Assembly (NCBI RefSeq): GCF_001493375.1
Contig: NZ_LN929894.1
Coordinates: 147,882-194,655, forward strand
Source of the DNA: Streptomyces specialis
GTDB lineage: Bacteria; Actinomycetota; Actinomycetes; Streptomycetales; Streptomycetaceae
Direction of reading: 5' to 3'
DNA: 46,774 bases
Shown here: piece by piece, positions 1 to 6,793 of the stretch
How the letters are laid out: each line of letters begins with the position of its first letter
Numbering within the stretch: position 1 is the first letter of the stretch
Made by a program: the position numbers and the translations under genes
The notes under the pieces: generated by a model
The model's input: the letters and a program-made list of their open reading frames with translations, nothing else
Told to the model about the DNA's origin: nothing
Databases searched by the model: none

Positions 1-130
1 AGCGTGTGAGATGACGAGTGTTCTGTTTGTGTTGAAGAGGAAGAAGAGGGAATGTGTTAGTCCGGCGTGCCTGGGGGGGTGGGAAAGGTTAAAAAAAGAA
101 GGGAGAAGCCCAGGGGACAGGCGGACGTAC
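1..130. other. Low-complexity contig-edge sequence, no gene
   Basis: This leading stretch is rich in G, T and A (runs such as GGGGGGG and AAAAAAA) and much lower in GC than the genes that follow. I see no supported gene or RNA in it. The base composition differs from both the accessory region and the core region, which fits a poorly resolved contig end better than biology. The downstream end of the YdcF-like gene lies just to its right. Confidence 0.4.
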
Positions 131-745
131 TCATAAGGGGGAGGGCCACGCGCCATCGACACGGCGCACGTCCCGGAAACTGCCGTCCTCGACACGGCGG
201 GACACTTCCCGCCACTCGCGGATCACTCTCCGTCGGCCGTCCGGAATGGCGGGCCAGTCGGTACGAGTGGTCCGCTTGCCCGCATAGACGGGTTCCCACG
301 CGATCGCATAAAAAGGTCCGAGGTCGGGCAGCAGGGTCGCGAGGGAGTGAACCGTGCGGCGGTGGAACCACTTGCTGATGGCTGTGATTCTCCATCCGGA
401 CTCCAGCGCCTCGCGCAGGAACGGGAGGGCGAACTCCACGTTCTGCCACGTGTTCGTAGACCTGTCCTCATGGCGGATGACGGAGTCGGGGACGCCACGC
501 TCGATGAGCAGCCTGCGGAACTCGCTGCCTTCCACGATGCCGTTGTGGCGGTTGACGCCACCTGTTGCGATGATCAGGGGCGCCAGCCCCCGGTGGTACC
601 GCTCGGCCGCGATCTCGACAGGCTGAAGCCGGTTGGTACCGAAGAGGAAGTGGGCGGTCGGCTCCCCCTCCGGCGGTGACGCCTCGATGTCGACAAATCT
701 GGTGATTTCATCGACCTGACCAGGACTCAGTTCCTCTTCGCTCAT
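131..745 (-). CDS. YdcF/SanA/ElyC-like (DUF218) protein
   Basis: A 204-aa soluble protein of the DUF218/YdcF family. The N-terminal strand HFLFGTNR is followed by the family landmarks: a GG (ATGGVNRH), a Glu of the segment EGSEFRRLL, GVP, and the ST-N-T-x-x-N stretch STNTWQNVEFA. The family is linked to envelope biology or nucleotide binding in other bacteria, but its reaction is not established. No signal peptide or membrane helix is visible, unlike SanA and ElyC, so this is the cytoplasmic YdcF type. The start is the ATG at 745, with a GGGGGT stretch five bases upstream. It is the last gene of a minus-strand series (XRE regulator, small repeat protein, DUF397, RibD-like, small repeat protein), with an 84-bp gap before it. 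Similar actinobacterial proteins are often next to XRE regulators. The specific role is unknown. Confidence 0.8.
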   Translation of the reverse strand: MSEEELSPGQVDEITRFVDIEASPPEGEPTAHFLFGTNRLQPVEIAAERYHRGLAPLIIATGGVNRHNGIVEGSEFRRLLIERGVPDSVIRHEDRSTNTWQNVEFALPFLREALESGWRITAISKWFHRRTVHSLATLLPDLGPFYAIAWEPVYAGKRTTRTDWPAIPDGRRRVIREWREVSRRVEDGSFRDVRRVDGAWPSPL

Positions 746-829
746 GTGCGACCCCCAAGATTCTCGGCTGTCTCCGGGCCTTCGCGTTGACGCCTCTGGC
801 CGGTCCGACGTCGGATCACCGGGGGAGCG

Positions 830-1192
830 TCACCCTGGAAGATCCTCGATAAATGTGAAGATGTCGGCGTCGGTTTCGCGCTGCCAATCCGGCAGGTCAT
901 CCCAATCGGCGACGTAGCTCGGTTTCGGGTCAGGGATGTGCTTGTGAATCTGCGCGACCCAGCAGACGGCCACGAAGCGCCCTTTCTGCTCGCGAGTGAG
1001 CTTCGAAGTCTTACCGTCGCTGATCTCGATGAACTGGCGCACCTGTTCGTACACGGCTGCGGCGGCTTGTTTTTCCCATGCGGGCATCTCTTCCCACGGT
1101 GCGATGTAGCCCGGCTTGGGCTCGCCCGGGAAATGTTCCTTCACGCCACGGATCCACGCTTCCCGAAAGAGGCGCCCCGGCTCGTCGGTCAT
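830..1192 (-). CDS. Small internally repeated protein, copy A
   Basis: A 120-aa acidic protein of unknown function. It has two tandem copies of one motif: residues ~25-56 (KPGYIAPWEEMPAWEK ... VRQFIE) and ~89-117 (KPSYVADWDDLPDWQR ... FTFIE), i.e. K-P-x-Y-[IV]-x-x-W-[ED]-[ED]-[ML]-P-x-W followed by a helix. The P/W pattern resembles the RyR-type P-W-x-x-L-P-x-W signature found in some actinobacterial proteins, but I cannot assign a family. The start is secure: AAGGAG lies five bases upstream of ATG 1192. The ATG overlaps the stop of the RibD-like gene (ATGA), so the two are probably translationally coupled. A close paralog sits at 2660-3022; by eye 101 of 120 residues are identical. Confidence 0.8.
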   Translation of the reverse strand: MTDEPGRLFREAWIRGVKEHFPGEPKPGYIAPWEEMPAWEKQAAAAVYEQVRQFIEISDGKTSKLTREQKGRFVAVCWVAQIHKHIPDPKPSYVADWDDLPDWQRETDADIFTFIEDLPG

Positions 1193-2118
1193 GTCATCTC
1201 CTTATCGGTGCTGCGGTTACCCGACCAGGCCCTGTCCGCGACCAGCCGGGTGAATCCCTGAAGGCGTCGTACATCGGTGAGGCGATAGCCATCGAAGAGG
1301 TCCACGAATTGCCATGGAGGTGGCGCCCAGGAGGCCCGAGTGGCAGGCAGGTAGGCAATCACCCGGTCTGCCGGGTATGCGTCCATGAGAGTCAAGGCTT
1401 GAGGGGATGCGCCTTCGATCAGCAGTGAGCGTGCTCCCGCCTGCTGGCAGCCTTCCAGTGCTTTGCTCGGATCATCGGAGATCGGCCCGGCAGGCACGGT
1501 GAAGACATCCGGATTGTGGTTCCCGGGGTGGCCTTCTTCCAGCATTCCTTGCCGGGTCAGCACGAGGTCATGTGAGGAGCGAAGCGCCAGGGTTTCCTCG
1601 GCTACCGGGCCGATGACGGCGACGTCTGGGCTGCCGTCCGAGGCTGCCCCGTAGACCCAAGTAGTGAAGGGCCGTCCGGTATGGGTGGATGCCAGCCATG
1701 GACCTAGCACGAGGAGTGCTTCCTGTGCGAGAACGCCTTGTTCCACATGGATGCCGGCTTGTCGAAGCACAGCGGCACCGCCTTCGCCGCGCGAGGTGGG
1801 ATCCATGACGGCAATGAGGACTTTGGCCACCCGGGCGTCGATGAGGGCTTGTCGGCACGGCGGAGTGCGACCGTAATGGTTGCAAGGCTCCAGAGTCACG
1901 ACCGCTGTTCCACCGACCGCGCGTGGCCCGGCGGCAGCGAGCGCGTTGACTTCGGCGTGGGCCTGCCCTTTTCGCAGGTGGTATCCCTCGCCGATTGCGT
2001 TTCCTCGCTCATCGAGAATCACGCACCCCACCGGCGGGTTAGGGCTGGTGGATCCTAGCCCTTGGGCTGAGATCACGATCGCACGCCGCATCGCGGCCAA
2101 TTCTTGCGTGTTTGCCAT
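1189..2118 (-). CDS. RibD-like deaminase with degenerate reductase domain
   Basis: A 309-aa protein whose N-terminal half is a cytidine-deaminase-fold domain of the RibD type. SPNPPVGCVI, the zinc ligand and catalytic pair HAE (AHAEVNAL), and the PCNHYGRTPPC zinc motif are all present. RibD deaminates the pyrimidine intermediate of riboflavin synthesis. The C-terminal half begins like a RibD reductase (GRPFTTWVYGAASDG), but the usual T-[LW]-K-x-A-x-S-x-DG-R pattern has lost its lysine and the rest is short and divergent. A full bifunctional riboflavin enzyme is therefore unlikely. ATG 2118 is chosen over 2139 because a GGAG lies 7 nt upstream of it, inside the longer reading. It is coupled by ATGA to the small repeat protein downstream. 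No other rib genes are nearby, so a specialised or modified-pyrimidine role is an inference. Confidence 0.8.
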   Translation of the reverse strand: MANTQELAAMRRAIVISAQGLGSTSPNPPVGCVILDERGNAIGEGYHLRKGQAHAEVNALAAAGPRAVGGTAVVTLEPCNHYGRTPPCRQALIDARVAKVLIAVMDPTSRGEGGAAVLRQAGIHVEQGVLAQEALLVLGPWLASTHTGRPFTTWVYGAASDGSPDVAVIGPVAEETLALRSSHDLVLTRQGMLEEGHPGNHNPDVFTVPAGPISDDPSKALEGCQQAGARSLLIEGASPQALTLMDAYPADRVIAYLPATRASWAPPPWQFVDLFDGYRLTDVRRLQGFTRLVADRAWSGNRSTDKEMT

Positions 2119-2166
2119 CTCAACACTCCGCAGAGACACCTCGGTATCAAGGGGTTCGGTGGTCTA

Positions 2167-2180
2167 ATCTGGTCCCAGAT
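2167..2180. promoter_or_regulatory. Candidate operator upstream of RibD-like gene
   Basis: A perfect inverted repeat ATCTGG-TC-CCAGAT lies 49 bp upstream of the RibD-like start. On the gene's strand it reads ATCTGGGACCAGAT. A related stretch, ATCCTGGGACTGG, lies upstream of the XRE regulator around 4489-4501. The shared ATC(C)TGGGAC core suggests a common regulator, possibly the XRE protein. This is inferred only from resemblance. Confidence 0.35.
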
Positions 2181-2244
2181 GCCCATTACTTGTATGCAAC
2201 CTTCAGGGAATGCAGGGCGTTGTCCAGGAGTGGATATCCAGAGA

Positions 2245-2277
2245 CCCCCTTCCTGCTTTTTTCGGGCAGGGAGGGGG
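2245..2277 (-). terminator. Hairpin between DUF397 and RibD-like genes
   Basis: A 12-bp stem (CCCCCTTCCTGC at 2245-2256 with GCAGGGAGGGGG at 2266-2277, one weak pair) and a 9-nt loop containing six T. It lies in the 219-bp gap downstream of the DUF397 gene and before the RibD-like gene. It probably ends the upstream minus-strand transcript, implying that the RibD-like pair has its own promoter. Confidence 0.5.
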
Positions 2278-2310
2278 ATTCCTCGTTTTGTCGGCTTCGA
2301 GGCCCTGCGG

Positions 2311-2370
2311 TCGGCTGTTCGGTGCGGAAGCCGAAGGCTAGCGGTCGAAACCTTGCGACCGAACAGCCGA
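2311..2370. repeat. 13-bp inverted repeat spanning the DUF397 stop
   Basis: TCGGCTGTTCGGT (2311-2323) pairs exactly with ACCGAACAGCCGA (2358-2370), with a 34-nt loop that contains the DUF397 stop codon. It could form a long-loop hairpin at the 3' end of that mRNA. Function is unknown. Confidence 0.45.
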
Positions 2371-2562
2371 TACGAAGGATGCGAAGGATGCTGCCGAAGC
2401 CAAGATTATCGGGCCATGATCTGCCTTCTTGCTGTCGTGGATCGGAACCATGCCGGCAACTCCGTCCGCTACCTCGACGCAATCGCCGTTGTTCATCCCG
2501 CCGCCCTGGCGATAGCTGCTCTTCCGCCAGTTGAGGCCATCGGGAATCAGGTTCTCGCTCAT
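2338..2562 (-). CDS. DUF397 domain protein
   Basis: A 74-aa protein that is almost entirely one DUF397 domain: NWRKSSYRQGG near the N-terminus, then NGDCVEVADG, a degenerate version of the V-R-D-S-K strand (IHDSKKADHGP), and a C-terminal helix (ASFASFVSAVRSQGF). In Streptomyces these small proteins usually sit directly beside an XRE/DUF5753 regulator and some bind or modulate it. GGAG lies five bases upstream of ATG 2562. No DUF5753 regulator is adjacent. The XRE protein two genes upstream is of a different, helical-repeat type. A short open frame whose TGA overlaps this ATG (ATGA) may be the tail of a lost partner. Confidence 0.85.
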   Translation of the reverse strand: MSENLIPDGLNWRKSSYRQGGGMNNGDCVEVADGVAGMVPIHDSKKADHGPIILASAASFASFVSAVRSQGFDR

Positions 2563-2659
2563 TCGAACTCCATCACGTAGTCTCTGATCATGTCCAGGAA
2601 TTCGATTACGGAAGCGGAGCTGCTATCCGCGCGTGCGGATGGCGATCCCGGATGGACCG

Positions 2660-3022
2660 TCAAGCTGAATGACTCTCGATCGCTTCGAAGATCTCCGTAT
2701 CAGTTTCTCGCTGCCATTCCGGCAGGTCGTCCCAATCGGCAACGTAGCTCGGTTTCGGGTCGGGGATGTGCTTGTAGATCTGCGCGACCCAGCAGACGGC
2801 CACAAAACGTCCCTTTTGCTCACGAGTAAGCTTCGAGGTCTCACCATCACTGATTTCGATGAACTGACGAACCTGCTCATGTACGGCTGCGGCGGCTCGT
2901 TTTTCCCAGTCTGGCATGTCTTCCCATGGCGCGATGTAGCCCGGTTTGGGCTCGCCGGGGAAATATTTCTTTACCCCACGGATCCATGCATCACGAAAGA
3001 GGCGGCTCGGCTCGTCGGTCAT
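2660..3022 (-). CDS. Small internally repeated protein, copy B
   Basis: A 120-aa paralog of the protein at 830-1192 with the same two tandem K-P-x-Y-[IV]-x-x-W-x-[ED]-[ML]-P-x-W units (residues ~25-56 and ~89-117). Differences cluster at the C-terminus (ESHSA here, EDLPG in copy A). The start ATG 3022 has AAGGAG seven bases upstream. It begins 18 nt after the XRE regulator's stop, so it is very likely co-transcribed with the regulator. The two copies are also very similar in DNA, which indicates a fairly recent duplication. The function is unknown. One copy follows a regulator and the other an enzyme, which suggests an accessory or partner role, but that is inference. Confidence 0.8.
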   Translation of the reverse strand: MTDEPSRLFRDAWIRGVKKYFPGEPKPGYIAPWEDMPDWEKRAAAAVHEQVRQFIEISDGETSKLTREQKGRFVAVCWVAQIYKHIPDPKPSYVADWDDLPEWQRETDTEIFEAIESHSA

Positions 3023-3040
3023 GATCTCTCCTTTGGCAAG

Positions 3041-4462
3041 TCATCCCACATGACGAAGTGTCGAGATCTGGTCATTCAGTTGCAGAATTCGTTGATCGGT
3101 GAGTAGCGGCGCCAAGCGAACTTGCAGAGCTTGCAACTTACGCCCGACATATCCTGAGCCGGTTCGTTGAGCTAGCTCAACAGCCGCGTGAGCATAAGCC
3201 AGTATTTTCTCGACGTCTCGCTGCTGAATTCCAGTATCTGCCAGGTCGACAAGTACACCGCCTCTTCGACGCGAGGAAAGAGGTTGCTTGAGTGCTTCTG
3301 TCAGCGCCGCTTCCGCTTGGTCGGGCCTATCCAAGGCTGCGAAACACGTACCACGCTCCTCGGCAAGTCTGGAGCCGTCGAACCGCAGCCATCCGCCATT
3401 ATGCATGCCACTACCGAGTGAGCGTACTTGCTCAGCTTTATCCAGTGAACGGCTACACGCCTCGTAGTCTCCTACTTTTGCGAACACTTCCGCCTGCACG
3501 GCAGCCACCCAGTGGCGAGTAGACAATTGACTGTCTCCACGCCGCGCGATTCGCTCGGCAGTTTCCAGCAAATGCACAGTGGTACTGTACGCGCCTTCAT
3601 AAAGCCCGACGAAGGCATGTCGCGTAAGTGCGCATGCCCAAAGATCGAATGCGCCGGCTTCTTTGCTCGCGCTCGCGGCCACCGTGTAGCAGTGGGCTGC
3701 CTCGGTGTAGTGATTGCTGTCGAAAAAAATCTCTCCGGCGAGCTGGAAGAGATTCCCAGCAGCGCCACATAGACGCCTGTGTTGTTCTTCATCGGCGGCA
3801 TTCTTCAGACCGTCCACGAGTCCCGCTAGCTGCCCTCTCACGACGGGATAAACCGCGTTCTTAGACGAGGAAAGTGCGAATACCTGCCAAAGGTGCGAGT
3901 TCATGCGATCACAATCCTCGATGAAGCCTCGACTATCGGCGGCAGGAAGACGCGTCTCGCAGAGCATGTTCACTTCGGGGGCTACAAGAGAAGCATTTGC
4001 TATGCTCATGAGCCGCAAGAATTCTCGCCTGATCATTTCGTCCAGAACGCTCGCATCCAGATAGTCCTCTCCCCGAGACGACGGGAACTTCGCTGCTGCA
4101 CTTTGCGGTGAGGAATATGCTGCGACCTCACGCGAGGGACGTTCCTGGGAGGAACCCTCCCATGGCCTTCTCGGCAGGCCGAGCATTTCTCCGGGGATGC
4201 CGAAACCATCGGCAATGCGTTCGATGACGTGCTGGCCTCGAATGCCCCGAACCCCGCGAATCACGTCACTGATACGCGAATTGGTCATCTTGCCGATGGC
4301 GGCTGCCATATCAGCGTAGCTGGAGCCGGTACGTCGGTTGACGAGTCGGAAGATTTCCCGGAAGTCGCGGGCCTCGCAGGCTCGTCGCATGGCCTCGCTA
4401 TTGAGCAACGCGGCGGGGATCGTGAGCGGGTAGCCGCTCCGCTGGGCTTCGCGTTCGTCCAT
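3041..4462 (-). CDS. XRE-family regulator with helical-repeat C-terminus
   Basis: A 473-aa protein. Residues ~24-85 hold a helix-turn-helix of the XRE/Cro type (YADMAAAIGKMTNSRISDVI with the following recognition region ending in IADGFGIP). The remaining ~350 residues are alpha-helical with TPR-like features (AGEIFFDSNHYTEAAHCY; ALDRPDQAEAALTEALKQP), as in Streptomyces regulators that sense ligands or peptides through a repeat domain. The frame is open upstream to 4660, but ATG 4462 is preferred because GAGGTG lies a few bases before it and the encoded sequence upstream looks non-coding. It heads the minus-strand cassette and is divergent from the 102-aa gene at 4682, so it may control both sides. 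The ligand is unknown. Confidence 0.85.
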   Translation of the reverse strand: MDEREAQRSGYPLTIPAALLNSEAMRRACEARDFREIFRLVNRRTGSSYADMAAAIGKMTNSRISDVIRGVRGIRGQHVIERIADGFGIPGEMLGLPRRPWEGSSQERPSREVAAYSSPQSAAAKFPSSRGEDYLDASVLDEMIRREFLRLMSIANASLVAPEVNMLCETRLPAADSRGFIEDCDRMNSHLWQVFALSSSKNAVYPVVRGQLAGLVDGLKNAADEEQHRRLCGAAGNLFQLAGEIFFDSNHYTEAAHCYTVAASASKEAGAFDLWACALTRHAFVGLYEGAYSTTVHLLETAERIARRGDSQLSTRHWVAAVQAEVFAKVGDYEACSRSLDKAEQVRSLGSGMHNGGWLRFDGSRLAEERGTCFAALDRPDQAEAALTEALKQPLSSRRRGGVLVDLADTGIQQRDVEKILAYAHAAVELAQRTGSGYVGRKLQALQVRLAPLLTDQRILQLNDQISTLRHVG

Positions 4463-4681
4463 GGGCCACCTCGCGGGACGGGATTGGACCAGTCCCAGGA
4501 TAGTGCGTGGCCCGGGTGCGGGGTTCCCCAAAGCCGGTGGCACCGTTCCCCGTTCGCGGTTCCGTCCGAGGCTCCACCGCCTAGAAGCTCGTGGGACAGC
4601 GCATTCGTGCGGAACCAGCACCCCCGCGACCGGTCCGTGTCGGTCCGGGGCATGGACCACCTGAACGAAGGACAGGCAGTC
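4463..4681. promoter_or_regulatory. Divergent promoter region of the accessory island
   Basis: This 219-bp gap separates the start of the XRE regulator (minus) from the 102-aa gene (plus). It contains an imperfect palindrome around 4485-4498 (TTGGAC-CA-GTCCCA). On the minus strand this reads CTGGGACTGGTCC, and its left part matches the candidate operator upstream of the RibD-like gene. No clear -35/-10 pair could be assigned to either side. Confidence 0.35.
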
Positions 4682-4990
4682 ATGACAAAGCCTTCGGCCC
4701 GAGGGGCCGGACTCGCCCCGCCGCCGGGCCTTCCGGTCGACGAGGAGGCGTTCTTGCGGTTGGTCTACGCCGACCTCACGCCCCGGCTCGGTTCCTTCCG
4801 CCTCCGCCGGGTCCGTGACCGGGCGACCGGGCGGGAAGGCACGTTGCGGGAGGCGTTCGTGCGTTTCACGACCGACAGCATGGGTCGGCGCAAGCGGGCG
4901 GACACCGAGATTTACATTCGTCCCACCGGCGGCGGATGTGAGTGGTGCACGGCTCCCGAAGAGATCGAGTTTCTCGGGGAGACGTCATGA
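4682..4990 (+). CDS. Hypothetical 102-aa basic protein
   Basis: I do not recognise this protein. It has a short Pro/Ala-rich N-terminus followed by a compact alpha/beta-looking segment with many Arg (YADLTPRLGSFRLRRVRDRA; FVRFTTDSMGRRKRADTEIY) and ends near CEWCTAPEEIEFLGE, where a Cys-x-x-Cys pair could bind metal or be redox active. ATG 4682 is chosen because GAAGGA lies nine bases upstream; an in-frame ATG at 4652 is also possible. Its stop overlaps the next start (ATGA at 4987-4990), so it is translationally coupled to the zinc-ribbon/HTH gene. Confidence 0.6.
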   Translation: MTKPSARGAGLAPPPGLPVDEEAFLRLVYADLTPRLGSFRLRRVRDRATGREGTLREAFVRFTTDSMGRRKRADTEIYIRPTGGGCEWCTAPEEIEFLGETS

Positions 4991-5481
4991 ACCTTCCCGT
5001 CGTGCGCCCCCGGTCGCGCAGGACCGCGATACCCACCCTGATCCACGTCGTCATCATTCGGGACCACCACCCACGGACGCAGAAGGACAGGGAAATGGGC
5101 AGCCGATGCGGGCACCACGGTTCTCACCTGGAAGATTCACCGGAGGGCAAGCGGTGCCCTCACTGCAAGACGGTCATCTACCTCCCCCGGGAACGCCACG
5201 TTCCCGCCGGTACGGAACAACGATCCGAAAGCGGGGAAGGCCAAGGCCCGGCCCACCACCGGAGCGGCGAGGACGCCCGCGCGTGGGTGGTCGCCCACAA
5301 GAAGCATGTCGTGGACCGCTACCTCCTCGATGAGGAGCCGATGAGCCGTCTCGCGCGGAGCCTCAACGTCTCCGCCACGTGGCTTTCGCATCAGTTCGAC
5401 GCCTGGGGAGTGCCCCGGCGTGGAAGGGCGGAAGCCGCCGTGTTGCGAGGCCCCGGCGTCAATCCGTATCAGGGCCGGTAG
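4987..5481 (+). CDS. Zinc-ribbon plus helix-turn-helix protein
   Basis: A protein of up to 164 aa starting at the ATG that overlaps the upstream stop. An internal ATG at 5095 would give a 128-aa form beginning MGSRCGHHGSHL. After that point a putative zinc-binding module is visible: CGHHGSH ... KRCPHCKTVIYL. A polar linker follows, then a helix-turn-helix near the C-terminus (MSRLARSLNVSATWLSHQFD ... WGVPRRGRAE), resembling the DNA-binding helices of recombinase- or resolvase-like proteins. I infer a small DNA-binding regulator; no known family is recognised. The 36 residues before 5095 are poor in structure, so the real start is uncertain. Confidence 0.6.
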   Translation: MNLPVVRPRSRRTAIPTLIHVVIIRDHHPRTQKDREMGSRCGHHGSHLEDSPEGKRCPHCKTVIYLPRERHVPAGTEQRSESGEGQGPAHHRSGEDARAWVVAHKKHVVDRYLLDEEPMSRLARSLNVSATWLSHQFDAWGVPRRGRAEAAVLRGPGVNPYQGR

Positions 5482-5562
5482 AGAAACGGGCGGCGAGCGC
5501 CCGGGAATCCCGTCCCCCCGGGAGCACGGGCCTCACCTGTCGAATCAATGCGTAAGGCGAAG

Positions 5563-6042
5563 ATGAATTCCCCCGATATCCGTGTCGTCGTCCGTGTTCT
5601 TGTCATGGCGATCGACGCGCCCTCCATCCTGTTCGTGCGGCTCCCCGGGGAGACCGGGCCGGTTCTGCCCGGGGGCTCCGTGCCTCGACGCACCCCTGTC
5701 AGGGAGTGCGCCGCGGACTATCTGCTGGCCCAGACGAACCTGCCCATTCCTGTGGGGCGACTCCTTGTCTTCGATCAGACCTTCGGGGACGGCCCCGCCG
5801 AGCAGCCGGAAACGCACACCTTGGTCATGGCCGCGGCGTGGGTGGACCGGGCGAAGATTCCCGTCACACTCCCCGCCGCGACCGAATGGCTCTCCGTCGA
5901 GAGCCAGGCCACATCCTCCGGAATCGTCAAGTACGCGGTGTACGCGGCGGGGGCCCGCGTCCCCTTCTCCGCCGTCCTGCTGAACGGCGAGGGGACCGAC
6001 GAAGAACGACGGCAGGCGCAGGGGCCGTTCGCGCCCGCGTGA
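5563..6042 (+). CDS. Nudix-fold protein with a degenerate Nudix box
   Basis: A 159-aa protein (164 aa if ATG 5548 is used). The layout matches a Nudix hydrolase: an N-terminal strand, LFVRLPGETGPVLPGG, a helix, then GRLLVFDQTFGD and later strands (THTLVMAAAWVDR). The box expected to read G-x5-E-x7-R-E-x2-E-E-x-G is replaced by GGSVPRRTPVRECAADYLLA followed by QTNL. Both catalytic/metal-binding glutamates of the REUXEE core and the final Gly are missing. Hydrolysis is therefore unlikely, and a binding or regulatory role is inferred. AAGG lies a few bases upstream of ATG 5563, whereas 5548 has no ribosome site. It follows the zinc-ribbon/HTH gene on the same strand. Confidence 0.7.
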   Translation: MNSPDIRVVVRVLVMAIDAPSILFVRLPGETGPVLPGGSVPRRTPVRECAADYLLAQTNLPIPVGRLLVFDQTFGDGPAEQPETHTLVMAAAWVDRAKIPVTLPAATEWLSVESQATSSGIVKYAVYAAGARVPFSAVLLNGEGTDEERRQAQGPFAPA

Positions 6043-6066
6043 GAACTCGGTGCCGGCTGTTCGGCC

Positions 6067-6072
6067 TAGGCT
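6067..6072 (+). promoter_or_regulatory. -10 element of a likely leaderless promoter
   Basis: TAGGCT lies six bases before the ATG of the response regulator. This is the spacing expected if transcription starts at the start codon. No -35 match was found. The G-run between the two is too close to the ATG for a normal ribosome site. Confidence 0.45.
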
Positions 6073-6078
6073 GGGGGT

Positions 6079-6789
6079 ATGACCGCTACGCGTCCCGAGG
6101 GGGCCGGTGGGCGACCGGTGCGAGTCGTGCTCGTCGATGACCAGGCGTTGTTGCGCAGTGCGTTCCGGGTGCTGGTCGAGTCCGATCCGGGCATGACCGT
6201 GACCGGTGAGGCGTCGGACGGTGCCGAGGCGCTGGAGGTGATCCGCGAGCGGGGCGCGGACGTGGTGCTGATGGACATCAGGATGCCGGGGCTCGACGGG
6301 CTGGCGGCGACCCGGGCCATCGGCGCGGATCCGGCGTTCGACGGGGTGAGGGTGGTGATCCTGACCACCTTCGAGTCGGACGACTACGTGGTGGAGGCGC
6401 TGCGGGCCGGGGCGTCCGGGTTTCTCGGCAAGGGCGCCGAGCCCGCCGAGCTGCTGAGCGCGATCCGGCTGGTGGCCGCCGGGGAGGCGCTGCTGTCACC
6501 GGCGGCGACCCGGGGGCTGATCGCGCGCTTCCTGGAGCAGCGGGACGACGGGCAGCGGGCGGCGCCGGACGCGTCCGCGCTGGACGTGCTCACGGTCCGC
6601 GAGCGCGAGGTGCTGGCCGAGGTGGCGGGCGGGCTGTCGAACGACGAGATCGCCGGCCGCCTGTCCGTCAGCCCCCTCACCGTCAAGACCCACATCAACC
6701 GGCTGCTCACCAAGCTCGCCGCCCGCGACCGCGCCCAGCTCGTCGTCCTGGCCTACGAGACGGGCCTGGTCCGCCCCCGCTCCGCCTGA
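6079..6789 (+). CDS. LuxR/NarL-type response regulator
   Basis: A 236-aa two-component response regulator. The N-terminal receiver domain has the acidic pair Asp20-Asp21 (VVLVDDQ), the phosphoacceptor Asp66 (VVLMDIRMPG), a conserved Thr in LTTFESDDYV and the Lys of FLGKGAEPAE. The C-terminal GerE helix-turn-helix (about residues 170-222) contains LTVREREVLAEVAGGLSN and LSVSPLTVKTHINRLLTK. All catalytic residues are present, so it should be phosphorylatable. There is no sensor kinase next to it: upstream is the Nudix-like gene and downstream the convergent peptidase gene. It is therefore an orphan in this window. The start at ATG 6079 fits a leaderless transcript. Confidence 0.92.
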   Translation: MTATRPEGAGGRPVRVVLVDDQALLRSAFRVLVESDPGMTVTGEASDGAEALEVIRERGADVVLMDIRMPGLDGLAATRAIGADPAFDGVRVVILTTFESDDYVVEALRAGASGFLGKGAEPAELLSAIRLVAAGEALLSPAATRGLIARFLEQRDDGQRAAPDASALDVLTVREREVLAEVAGGLSNDEIAGRLSVSPLTVKTHINRLLTKLAARDRAQLVVLAYETGLVRPRSA

Positions 6790-6793
6790 CGGG

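Noticed and set aside
1189..2139. Start of the RibD-like gene at 2139
   Set aside because: The ribosome site GGAG lies inside that extension and is well placed for ATG 2118.
3041..4660. 539-aa version of the XRE regulator
   Set aside because: The extra 66 residues look like translated promoter DNA, and ATG 4462 has a good ribosome site.
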